This document shows, in pieces, positions 34,678 through 44,541 of a stretch of DNA of 64,000 nt (positions are counted from its first letter, which is position 1; each line of letters opens with the position of its first letter). The notes under the pieces were generated by a model that was not told where the DNA came from, ran no database searches, and saw only the letters and a program-made list of their open reading frames with translations. The position numbers and the translations under genes are program-made. The stretch covers positions 124,001 to 188,000 of the forward strand of contig NZ_JACHLK010000006.1 in assembly GCF_014207955.1 (NCBI RefSeq), in the 5' to 3' direction. Source of the DNA: Acidovorax soli (GTDB lineage Bacteria; Pseudomonadota; Gammaproteobacteria; Burkholderiales; Burkholderiaceae_C).

Positions 34678-34706
34678 ACTGTAAATAGTCTTTACGCGAC
34701 GGTCAA
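34678..34706 (-). promoter_or_regulatory. sigma-70 promoter, minus strand
   Basis: TTGACC (34706-34701), 17 nt, TACAGT (34683-34678). Strong match with ideal spacing, driving the 83-aa unit and, by read-through, possibly the tRNA unit. It overlaps the opposite promoter at 34691-34719. Confidence 0.6.
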
Positions 34707-34719
34707 CACCCGGCACAAT
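34691..34719 (+). promoter_or_regulatory. sigma-70 promoter of the HTH gene
   Basis: TTTACG (34691-34696), 17 nt, CACAAT (34714-34719). It is interleaved with the minus-strand promoter, so RNA polymerase at one would exclude the other. Confidence 0.5.
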
Positions 34720-34748
34720 CTTTTTTCGCGTTTGTTGTTTTTTTCGTT

Positions 34749-35165
34749 GTGACCCCGCCCTCCCTCACCGTCCTGCGCCGCACCAATGTGCTGGCGCTGC
34801 ACCGCCTTTTCCTCGAACAGCAGATCGCCGCTGGCAAGCCCGCCAAGGGCCTGGACCAGGCATTTGCCGCCTCGCTCGAGATCTCGCCCAGCATGTGGAG
34901 CCAGATCAAGAGCTCCCGCCCCATCGGCAACACGCTGGCGCGCCAGATCGAGCGCCACGCGCAGGTGGACATCGGCTGGCTCGACGCGGAGCACGCCACG
35001 GCGCACCCCGACCCGGCCGAAGAGCGCTTTCTGGACCTGGCGCGCCAGGCCTGGCGTGCGGCCAACGCCAAAGGAAAGCGCGAGATGCGGTTGTGGCTGG
35101 TGGAGCGGGCACCGCCGGTGCCCGAAGCCCCCCCTGGCAACGAGCCCCCGGAAGCGGGAAAATAG
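34749..35165 (+). CDS. helix-turn-helix (XRE-like) DNA-binding protein
   Basis: 138 aa, starting at a GTG (34749) near a T-rich stretch with no evident ribosome site. Residues about 10-75 resemble a Cro/repressor-type fold: LFLEQQIAAGKPAKGLDQAFAASLEISPSMWSQIKSSR (in part) where SPSMWSQIKSS would be the recognition helix, then IGNTLARQIERHAQVDIGWLD. The C-terminal part is helical and ends in a Pro-rich tail. Its start is very close to the divergent promoter pair, so it may control the unit on the other strand. Family placement is by motif only. Confidence 0.7.
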   Translation: MTPPSLTVLRRTNVLALHRLFLEQQIAAGKPAKGLDQAFAASLEISPSMWSQIKSSRPIGNTLARQIERHAQVDIGWLDAEHATAHPDPAEERFLDLARQAWRAANAKGKREMRLWLVERAPPVPEAPPGNEPPEAGK

Positions 35166-35333
35166 CGCCCCAAGCCAGGGGTACAAGGCAGTGGAGAGCC
35201 CGCTCCAGCCCATGGGCGCACGGTTTCGCCGACAATTGGGGGCTATTTCCGTCTTTTTTGGCCCCAAGCGGGCGCCCCGGCCCCAGGCGCCCGGCGGGCA
35301 CCGCTTCACCCGACCCCAGAGTCCACCCTTTCC

Positions 35334-36320
35334 ATGAGCGCAGTGATCAACGAAACCACCCAGGCCGGCTGGACCGCAGAGCCCCCCGAGCTGGCAGACG
35401 CCGGCGCCGATGCCGGCGCGGCCGCGTCCGGCCCTGCGCGCCTGAAGATCGAGCGCGAAGCCCACAAGCTTGAAAAGCGCCTGTGCCGCGAGGTGGGCAA
35501 GGCCATCGTCGACTTCAACATGATCGAAGAAGGCGACAAGGTCATGGTCTGCATGTCCGGCGGCAAGGACAGCTATGCCCTCCTGGACATCCTGATCAAG
35601 CTCAAGGCGCGCGCCCCCATCCATTTCGACCTGGTGGCGGTGAACCTGGACCAGAAGCAGCCCGGTTTTCCCGAGCATGTGCTGCCCGAGTACCTGGCCA
35701 GCACCGGTGTGCCCTTCCACATCGAGAACGAAGACACCTACAGCATCGTCAAGCGCCTGATCCCCGAGGGCAAGACCACCTGCAGCCTGTGCAGCCGGCT
35801 GCGCCGGGGTATCCTGTACCGCGTGGCCGATGAGCTGGGCTGCACCAAGATCGCGCTGGGCCACCACCGCGACGACATTCTGCAGACCCTGCTGCTCAAC
35901 ATGTTCTTCGGCGGCAAGATGAAGAGCATGCCCCCGAAGCTGGTGAGCGACGATGGCCGCCACGTGGTGATCCGCCCCCTGGCCTACGTGACCGAGAAGG
36001 ACACCACGCGCTGGGCGGCACAGCGCAATTTCCCCATCATCCCCTGCAACCTGTGCGGCAGCCAGGAGAACCTGCAGCGCAAGCAGGTGGGCGAGATGCT
36101 GCGCGAATGGGAGAAAAAATTCCCCGGCCGCGTGGAGAACATGTTCAACGCGCTGCAGAACGTCGTGCCCTCGCACCTGCTGGACGGCAGCCAGTACGAC
36201 TTCAAGAACGCACGCGCCACGGGCGTGGCCAATGAGAACGGCGACAAGGCTTTCGACAAGGAAGAGTTTTCAGCGCCCAGCCCCTCGTTACCCGGTGTGC
36301 AGGTGGTGCAGCTGTCGTGA
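35334..36320 (+). CDS. ttcA: tRNA 2-thiocytidine(32) synthetase
   Basis: 328 aa. Fe-S enzyme that thiolates C32 of certain tRNAs. PP-loop SGGKDS (about 75-80); CSLC (near 150) and CNLC (near 240) hold the cysteines that bind the 4Fe-4S cluster; [22 protein letters not shown] (in part) and WEKKFPGR are conserved. A C-terminal tail of about 30 residues is extra to the core. Start ATG 35334. Another tRNA-related gene close to the tRNA array, but part of the usual housekeeping set. Confidence 0.95.
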   Translation: MSAVINETTQAGWTAEPPELADAGADAGAAASGPARLKIEREAHKLEKRLCREVGKAIVDFNMIEEGDKVMVCMSGGKDSYALLDILIKLKARAPIHFDLVAVNLDQKQPGFPEHVLPEYLASTGVPFHIENEDTYSIVKRLIPEGKTTCSLCSRLRRGILYRVADELGCTKIALGHHRDDILQTLLLNMFFGGKMKSMPPKLVSDDGRHVVIRPLAYVTEKDTTRWAAQRNFPIIPCNLCGSQENLQRKQVGEMLREWEKKFPGRVENMFNALQNVVPSHLLDGSQYDFKNARATGVANENGDKAFDKEEFSAPSPSLPGVQVVQLS

Positions 36321-36369
36321 ACCTCGGAACTGGATCGCGCTCCAAGATGGAAACGCCCAGGAGATTTTC

Positions 36370-36999
36370 ATGACCCGTCGCTGGATTCCCACCCTGCTGC
36401 TTGGCCTTGCCGCTGCCGCCCTCGCCGGCTGCAGCACCACCCGGATGGTGGAAGGCCAGGTGCAGAGCTTTTCCACCCTGGCGGCCGTGCCCAGCCCGGC
36501 CACCTACCGCATTGACCGCCTGCCCTCGCAACAGACACCGGCCTTCGACGCCATTGCAGCACTGGCCGAGCAGTCGCTGGCCCGCGCCGGGCTGCAGCGC
36601 GACGATGCTGCCCCCAAGCTGCTGGTGCAGATCGGCGTGCAGGCCGGCACGGTGCCGCGCTACGACCCCTACTGGCCCTATGGCCCTTATGGTTTCTACG
36701 GCCCGTACCGCGGCTACTACGGCTGGGGTCATGGCGGCTGGTATGGCCGCGGTTGGGGCATGGGTGGCCTGTGGCGCATGGGCGAGCCCACGCCCCTGCA
36801 CCGCCGCGCCGTGAGCCTGGTGATGCGCGATGCCACCACCCAGGCCACGGTGTACGAGACCTCGGCCGTGCATGAAGACGTGTGGGTCGCCGACCCCGCC
36901 GTGTTCGGCATCCTTTTCGACGCGGCGCTGACCGGCTTCCCCAAGCCCTCCGGCGGCCCCCGCCAGGTGCGCATTCCGCTCGTACCCCCATCCCCCTGA
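36370..36999 (+). CDS. DUF4136-like outer-membrane lipoprotein
   Basis: 209 aa. Lipoprotein signal peptide with lipobox LAGC at about residue 20. Mature part: YRIDRLPSQQ, a DUF4136-type core (LAEQSLARAGLQRDDAAPKLLVQIGVQ, in part), a Tyr/Gly/Trp-rich repeat segment (PYWPYGPYGFYGPYRGYYGW, about 102-121) and VVYETSA-like conserved strands. The ATG at 36370 has AGGAG eight bases upstream. Probably an envelope protein; role unknown. Confidence 0.82.
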   Translation: MTRRWIPTLLLGLAAAALAGCSTTRMVEGQVQSFSTLAAVPSPATYRIDRLPSQQTPAFDAIAALAEQSLARAGLQRDDAAPKLLVQIGVQAGTVPRYDPYWPYGPYGFYGPYRGYYGWGHGGWYGRGWGMGGLWRMGEPTPLHRRAVSLVMRDATTQATVYETSAVHEDVWVADPAVFGILFDAALTGFPKPSGGPRQVRIPLVPPSP

Positions 37000-37009
37000 T
37001 CCCTTCTGA

Positions 37010-37648
37010 ATGCAAGCCACCCGCATCATTGCCGTACGCCATGGCGAAACCGCCTGGAATGTCGATACCCGCATCCAGGGCCACCTGGACATCCCTTTGA
37101 ACGAGACCGGCCAGTGGCAGGCCCGGCAACTGGCCCAGGCGCTGGCCGGTGAGGCGATTGACGCCATCTACGCCAGCGACCTGCAGCGCGCCTTCGCCAC
37201 CGCCCAGGCCGTGGCCGATGCCACGGGGGCGCCCATCACGCCCGAGCAGGGGCTGCGCGAGCGCAGCTTCGGCCACTTCCAGGGCCGCACCTTCAAGGAA
37301 ATCGAGGCCGAGCTGCCCGACGATGCGCGGCGCTGGCGCACGCGCGAGCCCGACTACACGCCCGAAGGCGGTGAATCGCTGGTGATGCTGCGCGAGCGCA
37401 TCGAGCGCACCGTGTTCGCGCTGGCCGAAAAGCACCCTGGAGAGCAGGTGCTGATGGTGGCGCATGGCGGCGTGCTCGACGTGCTCTACCGCCTCGCCAC
37501 GCGCCAGGAAATCCAGGCACCACGCACCTGGCAGCTGTCCAACGCGGCCATCAACCGCCTGCTCTGGACCCCGGACGGCCTCACCCTGGTCGGCTGGGCA
37601 GATACCCAACACCTGGACAACGCAGCGCGCGATGAAACCACTACCTGA
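37010..37648 (+). CDS. histidine phosphatase family protein (GpmB/CobC-like)
   Basis: 212 aa. Phosphohistidine motif AVRHGETAWN (about 8-17), second His in MVAHGGVLD, acid in LRERSFGHFQG. This is the cofactor-independent-of-bisphosphoglycerate phosphatase-type branch; substrates vary from sugar phosphates to nucleotides or alpha-ribazole phosphate, so no specific reaction is claimed. The start follows CCCTTCTGA with weak Shine-Dalgarno. The end overlaps the next gene by 17 nt. Confidence 0.88.
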   Translation: MQATRIIAVRHGETAWNVDTRIQGHLDIPLNETGQWQARQLAQALAGEAIDAIYASDLQRAFATAQAVADATGAPITPEQGLRERSFGHFQGRTFKEIEAELPDDARRWRTREPDYTPEGGESLVMLRERIERTVFALAEKHPGEQVLMVAHGGVLDVLYRLATRQEIQAPRTWQLSNAAINRLLWTPDGLTLVGWADTQHLDNAARDETTT

Positions 37649-38804
37649 AGCCTTGCGCGCCAGCATCGGCGCGCGGGTGGACCTGATCGACACCCCCGCC
37701 CTGGTGGTGGACCTGGACGCCATGGAGCGCAATATCCAGCGCATGGCCGAGTTCGCGCGCAAGCACCGGGTACGCTGGCGCCCGCACGCCAAGATGCACA
37801 AGAGCGCCGAGCTGGCCCTCTTGATGCAGCAGGCCGGCGCCCAGGGCGTGTGCGTGCAGAAGGTGGCCGAGGCCGAGGCGCTGGCCGCCGGGGGCGTGAA
37901 CGACATCTACATCAGCAACCAGGTCGTGGCCGGGCCCAAGCTGCTGCGCACCGCCCGGCTGGCCGCGCAGCTGGCGGCGCGTGGCGGCCGGCTGGCGATT
38001 GCGGTGGACAGCCCCGAGGGCATCGAGCGCCTGGCCGAGGCCATGGTGCTGGCCGGCGGCGAAGCCAGCATCGACGTGTTCGTGGAGATCGACGTAGGCC
38101 AGGGCCGCTGCGGCGTGCCCCCGGGTGAGGCCGCCGTACCCCTGGCCCAGGCCATCGCGCGCCATGCCCCGCGCCTGCGCTTTGCCGGGCTGCAGGCCTA
38201 CCATGGCCGCGCCCAGCACCTGCCGGGCATGGCCGAGCGGCGCGAGGCCATTGCCGGCGTGGTGCGTGCCGCAGCCGACACCCGCCAGCGCATCGAGGCC
38301 GCGGGCATTCCCGTGCCGCTCATCACCGGATCGGGCACCGGCACCCTGGTGCACGAGGCCGCCAGCGGGGTGTATGGCGAGCTGCAGGCCGGCTCCTTCC
38401 TCTTCATGGATGCCGACTACGCGCGCAACGAGCGCGAGCCGGCGCAACCCCAGTTCGAGCACGCGCTGTTCGTCAAGACCCAGGTGATCTCGGTCTGCGA
38501 CACCCATGCCGTGTGCGACGCGGGCCACAAAAGCCACGCCATCGACTCGGGCCTGCCTGTGGTGGCCCTGCTGCCCCCGGACCGCGCGCTGCGCTACGCC
38601 AACGGCGGCGACGAGCATGGCCTGCTCCATGCCGAGAGCCCCAAGACCCGGCTGCCGGCCCTGGGCCGCATGCTCTGGCTCATTCCCGGCCACTGCGATC
38701 CCACGGTGAACCTGCACGACCACTTGATCGGCGTGCGCGGCGGCCTGGCGCTGGGCACGGTGGAGCGCATCATCAGGGTTGATGCCAGAGGCGCGCTGAC
38801 CTGA
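37632..38804 (+). CDS. DSD1-family PLP enzyme (D-threonine aldolase/D-serine dehydratase-like)
   Basis: 390 aa fold-type-III PLP enzyme. N-terminal alanine-racemase-like barrel with the PLP lysine in WRPHAKMHKSAEL (near residue 59), conserved DTPALVVDLDAMERNI, GSGTGT phosphate loop, and C-terminal beta domain ending with the metal ligands His and Cys of IPGHCDPTVN, as in metal-dependent D-threonine aldolase and D-serine dehydratase. Which D-hydroxy amino acid is used is open. Overlaps the phosphatase gene. Confidence 0.9.
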   Translation: MKPLPEALRASIGARVDLIDTPALVVDLDAMERNIQRMAEFARKHRVRWRPHAKMHKSAELALLMQQAGAQGVCVQKVAEAEALAAGGVNDIYISNQVVAGPKLLRTARLAAQLAARGGRLAIAVDSPEGIERLAEAMVLAGGEASIDVFVEIDVGQGRCGVPPGEAAVPLAQAIARHAPRLRFAGLQAYHGRAQHLPGMAERREAIAGVVRAAADTRQRIEAAGIPVPLITGSGTGTLVHEAASGVYGELQAGSFLFMDADYARNEREPAQPQFEHALFVKTQVISVCDTHAVCDAGHKSHAIDSGLPVVALLPPDRALRYANGGDEHGLLHAESPKTRLPALGRMLWLIPGHCDPTVNLHDHLIGVRGGLALGTVERIIRVDARGALT

Positions 38805-38844
38805 TTGGGGCAAGAATCGGCGAAACCTCCGTGTTCGCCCTTCA

Positions 38845-40683
38845 ATGAGCCCCAACCAGATCATCGTTCTCGCCACCCCGGTCTTCTTCCTGCTGATCGC
38901 CATCGAACTGGCGGTGGGCTACAAGCGCCAGCGCATCACCTACCGGCTGCCCGATGCCATCAGCAGCATCAGCCTCGGCATGCTGAGCCAGACCAGCGCG
39001 GTGTTCACGCGGCTGCTGCGCATAGGCATCTACACCGCCGTGTTCGAGCATGTCGCGCTGTGGCGCAATGATGCCTTCTGGCTCAGCCTGCCGGGCTGGC
39101 TGCTGGCCCTGCTGTTCTACGACTTCTGCTACTACTGGCTGCACCGCATGGGCCATGAGTCGGCCGTGCTCTGGGCCGCGCACGCCGTGCACCACCAGAG
39201 CCAGGACTACAACCTGTCCACCGCGCTGCGCCAGACCAGCTCGGGCGCGCTGCTCGGCTGGATGTTCTATGTGCCCATGGCGCTCGCGGGCGTGCCACCG
39301 CTGGTGTTCACCACCGTGGCGCTGGTCGACCTGCTCTACCAGTTCTGGGTGCACACCGAGCAGGTCGGTCGCCTGGGCTGGTTCGACCGCTGGTTCTGCA
39401 GCCCCAGCAACCACCGCGTGCACCATGCCGTCAACGACGTCTACCTGGACAGGAACTACGGCGGCATCCTGATCGTCTGGGACCGCCTGTTCGGCACCTT
39501 CAAGGACGAGGACGACCGGGAGCAATGCGCGTACGGCACGCGCGGCCTGCTCAACAGCTGGGACCCGCTGTGGGCCAATGCCCAGGTCTACGCCGGCCTG
39601 GCGCACGACAGCTGGCATGCACGCAACTGGCTCGACAAGCTCCGGGTCTGGATCAAGCCGCCGGGCTGGCGCCCGACCGATGTGGCCGAGCGCTTTCCCA
39701 AGCCGGCGTTCGACATCGCCCAGATGCCGCTGTACCACCCGCCCATGTCACGCGCCCTGCAGTGGTTCGCCGGCGTGCAGTTCGCGCTCATGCTGGCGGG
39801 CGTGGCGGCCTTTCTCTGGCAGGCCGATGCGGCGCCGCTGGCGGACAACGCCGTCTGGTTTGCGACCTTGCTGGCGGCCCAATGGGCCCTGGGCGCAGCG
39901 GTGCAGGGCCGCATCGGCATGGGCATGGCGCTCCTCATCGAATCGGCCGCCCTGGCCACGGCGACCAGCGTGCTCGGGCTGCAGGAATGGCACTGGCTGT
40001 TCAAGCCCCTGACCATGGTGATCGCCATCGCCGTGGTCACCGGGCACCTGCGCGCCGCGGCGCCCGGCAGCGGGCTCGGCCGGTCCGAAGGCCGCTGGCT
40101 CATCGCCGCGCTGGCCGGCTCGCTCGCGGGCGATGTGTTCCTGATGTTCAGCGGTTTCTTCATCCCCGGGCTGGTGAGCTTTCTGCTCGCCCACCTGTGC
40201 TATATCGTGCTGTTCCGCAAGGGCGTGCCCTGGTTTGCACGGCGCGGCGCGCTGCTGGCCACGCTGGCCATCGGTGCGGGCATGTATGCCTTCCTGTGGC
40301 TGGGTGGGTTGCCCACCGCGCTGCGCGGGCCCGTGGCGGCCTATGTGCTGGTGATCGCCCTCATGGCCGCCCAGGCCATTGGCCGGGCCACTGTGCTCGG
40401 CGGGCGTGGCGCCTGGCTGGTCGCCATCGGCGCGGGCTTCTTCATGCTCAGCGATGCCACGCTGGCCACCAACCGCTTTGTGCAACCCCTGCCGCTGGCG
40501 CAGCTGTGGGTGCTGTCCACCTACTACATTGCGCAGGTGCTGATCGTGGCGGGCATGCTGTACCCGGCCCGCCCGCAGCGTTCCACCGCGGTCGGTGGTG
40601 AAGGTTCCGCAGTACTCAGTGGCGAAGGTTCTGCTGCGAGCGCTGCAGTGCCGCCGACGGGATATGCAACGCCCCGGCCATGA
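38845..40683 (+). CDS. fusion: fatty-acid hydroxylase/sterol desaturase (AGMO-like) plus YhhN/TMEM86 lysoplasmalogenase-like domain
   Basis: 612 aa integral membrane protein. The N-terminal half (about 1-290) is a fatty-acid hydroxylase domain with the di-iron histidine boxes HRMGH (near 99), HAVHHQS (near 113) and SNHRVHHAVND (near 190). The C-terminal half (about 390-575) has seven or eight helices and motifs of the YhhN/TMEM86 family (GDVFLM, FLLAHLCYI, GAGFFMLSDATLA). In animals AGMO and TMEM86 both cleave ether lipids. Start 38845 is preceded by no strong ribosome site. The 3' end overlaps the convergent gene by 68 nt. Confidence 0.85.
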   Translation: MSPNQIIVLATPVFFLLIAIELAVGYKRQRITYRLPDAISSISLGMLSQTSAVFTRLLRIGIYTAVFEHVALWRNDAFWLSLPGWLLALLFYDFCYYWLHRMGHESAVLWAAHAVHHQSQDYNLSTALRQTSSGALLGWMFYVPMALAGVPPLVFTTVALVDLLYQFWVHTEQVGRLGWFDRWFCSPSNHRVHHAVNDVYLDRNYGGILIVWDRLFGTFKDEDDREQCAYGTRGLLNSWDPLWANAQVYAGLAHDSWHARNWLDKLRVWIKPPGWRPTDVAERFPKPAFDIAQMPLYHPPMSRALQWFAGVQFALMLAGVAAFLWQADAAPLADNAVWFATLLAAQWALGAAVQGRIGMGMALLIESAALATATSVLGLQEWHWLFKPLTMVIAIAVVTGHLRAAAPGSGLGRSEGRWLIAALAGSLAGDVFLMFSGFFIPGLVSFLLAHLCYIVLFRKGVPWFARRGALLATLAIGAGMYAFLWLGGLPTALRGPVAAYVLVIALMAAQAIGRATVLGGRGAWLVAIGAGFFMLSDATLATNRFVQPLPLAQLWVLSTYYIAQVLIVAGMLYPARPQRSTAVGGEGSAVLSGEGSAASAAVPPTGYATPRP

Positions 40684-41521
40684 GCAGGGCGCCCAGGGCC
40701 AGAAGGAACCAGGAGCACAGCAACCACAGGAAGGTATCGGCATTGCGCTGGCCAGGATGGGACTGCAGGTTCAGCGCCGCCACCTCCTCGACCACCCCGG
40801 CAAGGCCGCGCCCCGCCACATAGTGGTACACCGCGCCGCCCAGGGCCCACATGCCGACGGCGAGCACTGCAACGCCCATGCAGGCCAGCCCGGCACGCGG
40901 TCGCTTGCCGGCACCGAAGAACCACAGGCCCAGGGAGATCCCCAAGCCCACCGAGCCCAGCCACCAGGGCTGCAGGCCGTCGCTGGCCACGGGCAGCACC
41001 CATGGCCAGGCCCAGGGCAGCGGGGCCAGCAGCCATTCGGACCGCGGCGCCGCCCCCGGCCAGACGCCCAGCGCGCCCCACATGCCCGGTGTACTCAGCA
41101 GCCACAGCAGCAGGCTGATGCCCGCCAGCGTGCCCGAAGCCAGGTAGGCCCGCAAGCGCCAGCGCGCACAGCGCTGCGGCCCCCAGGCGGGCAGGTGCCG
41201 CCCCGCCAGGTAGGTGGCCCAGGCGGCTGCAAGGCACCAGAGGCTGGCCGCGCCCCACACGGCGACCCAGCCCGGCAGGTCTTCGAAGCCCTCCAGCAGA
41301 AACACAGGCAAGTGGCCATAGACCACCCCACCCAGCCCGTGCAACACCATGCAGCCCAGGACCAGGGCCAGGCCGCAGGAGTTGAGAAAGCGCTGCTCGG
41401 GGGCCAGGGCCTCCCAGTCGGACTGCCAGGCCAGGGCCCTGGCCACGCCTTTTCCGCGGCGCTCGGCCTGGGCTTTGGCGATTTCGCGCAGCTGCCTGCG
41501 GCGCTTTTTGGAGCGGGACAT
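40616..41521 (-). CDS. hypothetical polytopic membrane protein
   Basis: 301 aa. Basic N-terminus MSRSKKRRRQLREIAKAQAERRGKG (in part), then about seven hydrophobic helices rich in Trp, Leu and Gly. No family recognised. Its 3' end overlaps the AGMO-YhhN fusion gene on the other strand. It lies upstream of, and in the same direction as, ruvB, with 23 nt between ruvB's stop and its start, so it could be the last gene of a ruvB transcript. Confidence 0.7.
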   Translation of the reverse strand: MSRSKKRRRQLREIAKAQAERRGKGVARALAWQSDWEALAPEQRFLNSCGLALVLGCMVLHGLGGVVYGHLPVFLLEGFEDLPGWVAVWGAASLWCLAAAWATYLAGRHLPAWGPQRCARWRLRAYLASGTLAGISLLLWLLSTPGMWGALGVWPGAAPRSEWLLAPLPWAWPWVLPVASDGLQPWWLGSVGLGISLGLWFFGAGKRPRAGLACMGVAVLAVGMWALGGAVYHYVAGRGLAGVVEEVAALNLQSHPGQRNADTFLWLLCSWFLLALGALLMAGALHIPSAALQRSQQNLRH

Positions 41522-41544
41522 GGCCGGACAGCGCCCCGGTGGCT

Positions 41545-42609
<1,065 letters not shown>

Positions 42610-42725
42610 GGTGGTTCTGTCCGGGGGTCGAATGCCCGCGCAGGCGGGCAGGCTGGAACTATATCGCCCGGGCGTCTCCCCAGGGGTAAAGTAAGCGGGA
42701 GCGGCGCCGATAGAGGAAGAAGACC

Positions 42726-43874
42726 ATGAAAAAGACGATGCCCGCGCCCACCCGCCTGCCCCGGCCACTGCTGCTGCAACAGCTGGCCGCGCTGGCGGCC
42801 TGTGGCGCCACCGCCCTTGCCGCGACCGCCCAGACCGCGCCGCCCCCGCCCTCGCGGGCCGCCAGCGGCACGATCCGCATCGAGAACCCGCAGGACAAGG
42901 CCACCCTGGCCACCCGGATCGACGAGGCCATCCAGCGCGCCAAGGCCCGGAATGCGGCCCCCACCCCGCCAGGCGCACGCCGGCGGGCTGAGCCCCTGCC
43001 CAGCGTGGAAGTGCGCATTCCGTCCGAGCGCCCGCGCATGCCGGCCAAGGCCGAAGCCCCCCCGCCGGCCCCGCCCCGGCCGGCCGTGCAGGACCCTGGA
43101 GCCAGCCGCCGTTACATCCAGACGCGGGCGGCCGAGCTCGCCGCCGCCGCGCCGCCGGCCCCGCCACCACCGCCTGCCGACCCGCGCACGGTGCGCTGGG
43201 ACCACGCCAGCGGCGACAAAGGCCCCCAGGCCTGGGGCAGCCTGCACCCGGACTTTGCGGCCTGCAGCCAGGGCACGCGGCAGTCGCCGATCCACATCAC
43301 GGCCCAGGATGTTGCGGTCGGCCCGGCAGACCCCCTGCCCTTCGGCCACCAGTTCTTCGGCGGCACGGTGTGGAACACGGGGCACGGCCTGGAACTGGAG
43401 GTGGAAGGCGCCAGCATCCTGCCCCTGCGCGGGGCCCCCTGGCGCCTGGTGCGCCTGCAGTTCCGCCACCCGGCGGAGGAGCGGGTGCACCTGCAGAACT
43501 ACCCCATGGCCACCGAACTGGTGTACCAGGGCCCGAACGGCCAGATGGCCGTGGTGAGCGTGCCCATGCAGCTGGGCAACCCCAATGCTTTCATCACCCG
43601 CATCTGGACGCACATGCCCCTGGATGCGCAGGACCGCGTGCGCCTGCCGCAGCCGGTGCTTTCCGTGGGCGAGCTGCTGCCGCAGGACCGGCGCTACTAC
43701 CAGTATGCAGGCTCCCTGAGCGCCCCGCCCTGCACCGAGGGCGTGCTGCGCATCGTGATGAAGGCCCCGGTGAGCATAGGGCTCGAACAGCTGCGCCTGC
43801 TGCAGCGCGTGTCGCCGCCCAACGCACGGCCCGTGCAGGCGACGAATGGCCGCCTGGTACGCGAAGCCCAGTAG
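42726..43874 (+). CDS. alpha-carbonic-anhydrase-like protein lacking the zinc histidines
   Basis: 382 aa. Signal peptide about 1-36; a long Pro/Ala/Arg-rich linker (37-155, with [12 protein letters not shown] runs); then an alpha-CA domain (about 158-370): [50 protein letters not shown]. The zinc ligands normally in QFHFH and EAHFVH are replaced: the segments read LQFRHPAEE and MATELVYQ, so Gln/Arg and Glu stand at the three His positions, and the gate Thr is Ser. Probably non-catalytic, perhaps a periplasmic binding or structural protein. Confidence 0.85.
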   Translation: MKKTMPAPTRLPRPLLLQQLAALAACGATALAATAQTAPPPPSRAASGTIRIENPQDKATLATRIDEAIQRAKARNAAPTPPGARRRAEPLPSVEVRIPSERPRMPAKAEAPPPAPPRPAVQDPGASRRYIQTRAAELAAAAPPAPPPPPADPRTVRWDHASGDKGPQAWGSLHPDFAACSQGTRQSPIHITAQDVAVGPADPLPFGHQFFGGTVWNTGHGLELEVEGASILPLRGAPWRLVRLQFRHPAEERVHLQNYPMATELVYQGPNGQMAVVSVPMQLGNPNAFITRIWTHMPLDAQDRVRLPQPVLSVGELLPQDRRYYQYAGSLSAPPCTEGVLRIVMKAPVSIGLEQLRLLQRVSPPNARPVQATNGRLVREAQ

Positions 43875-44450
43875 CTATTTGGCCAGTGACTTGAGTGCCA
43901 GCTTGATACCCTCGCTCACGCCCACGTCGGCCGGCAGGGCCTTGAGCGCGGCGGCCGCCTCCTTGTCGTTGTAGCCCAGGGCCAGCAGGGCCTGCAGGAT
44001 GTCGGCCTGGGCATCGCTGGCGGCGTGGTGGTGTGCGCCGCCCATGTCGGCACCCAGCTTGCCCTTGAGCTCCAGCAGCAGGCGCTCGGCGGTCTTCTTG
44101 CCGATGCCGGGCACCTTGACCAGGCGCCCCGCCTCCTGCAGCGTGATGGCCTGGGCCAGGTCGCCCACGCCCATGCCGCTCAGGATGGACAGCGCCGTGC
44201 GCGGGCCCACGCCCGAGATCTTGATCAGCTCGCGAAAGGCCTGGCGCTCTTCGGGCGTGCCAAAGCCGTAGAGCAGCTGCGCGTCCTCGCGCACGATGAA
44301 CTGCGTGAGCAGGCTCACGCGCTCGCCCACCGAGGGCAGGTTGTAGAAGGTGCTCATGGGCACATTCACCTCGTAGCCCACGCCGTGGCAGTCCAAAAGC
44401 ACCTCGGGGGGATTCTTCTCCAGCAGGGTGCCGGTCAATTTGCCTATCAT
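43875..44450 (-). CDS. ruvA: Holliday junction DNA-binding protein RuvA
   Basis: 191 aa. Binds four-way junctions as a tetramer and loads RuvB. N-terminal OB domain [12 protein letters not shown], acidic pin region, tandem helix-hairpin-helix motifs [10 protein letters not shown] and [13 protein letters not shown]-terminal RuvB-binding domain (about 145-191). ATG 44450 with AAGGA nine bases upstream. It is immediately adjacent (0 nt) to the convergent CA-like gene, so ruvA and ruvB cannot form a simple two-gene operon. Confidence 0.95.
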   Translation of the reverse strand: MIGKLTGTLLEKNPPEVLLDCHGVGYEVNVPMSTFYNLPSVGERVSLLTQFIVREDAQLLYGFGTPEERQAFRELIKISGVGPRTALSILSGMGVGDLAQAITLQEAGRLVKVPGIGKKTAERLLLELKGKLGADMGGAHHHAASDAQADILQALLALGYNDKEAAAALKALPADVGVSEGIKLALKSLAK

Positions 44451-44541
44451 TGATGTCCTTTGCCGACGCTGGCGTGCCGCGCGGCGCCGCCGCATGCACC
44501 GTGCCTGCGGCCGTTTCCATTGCCTGACGGGAATTATCAGC

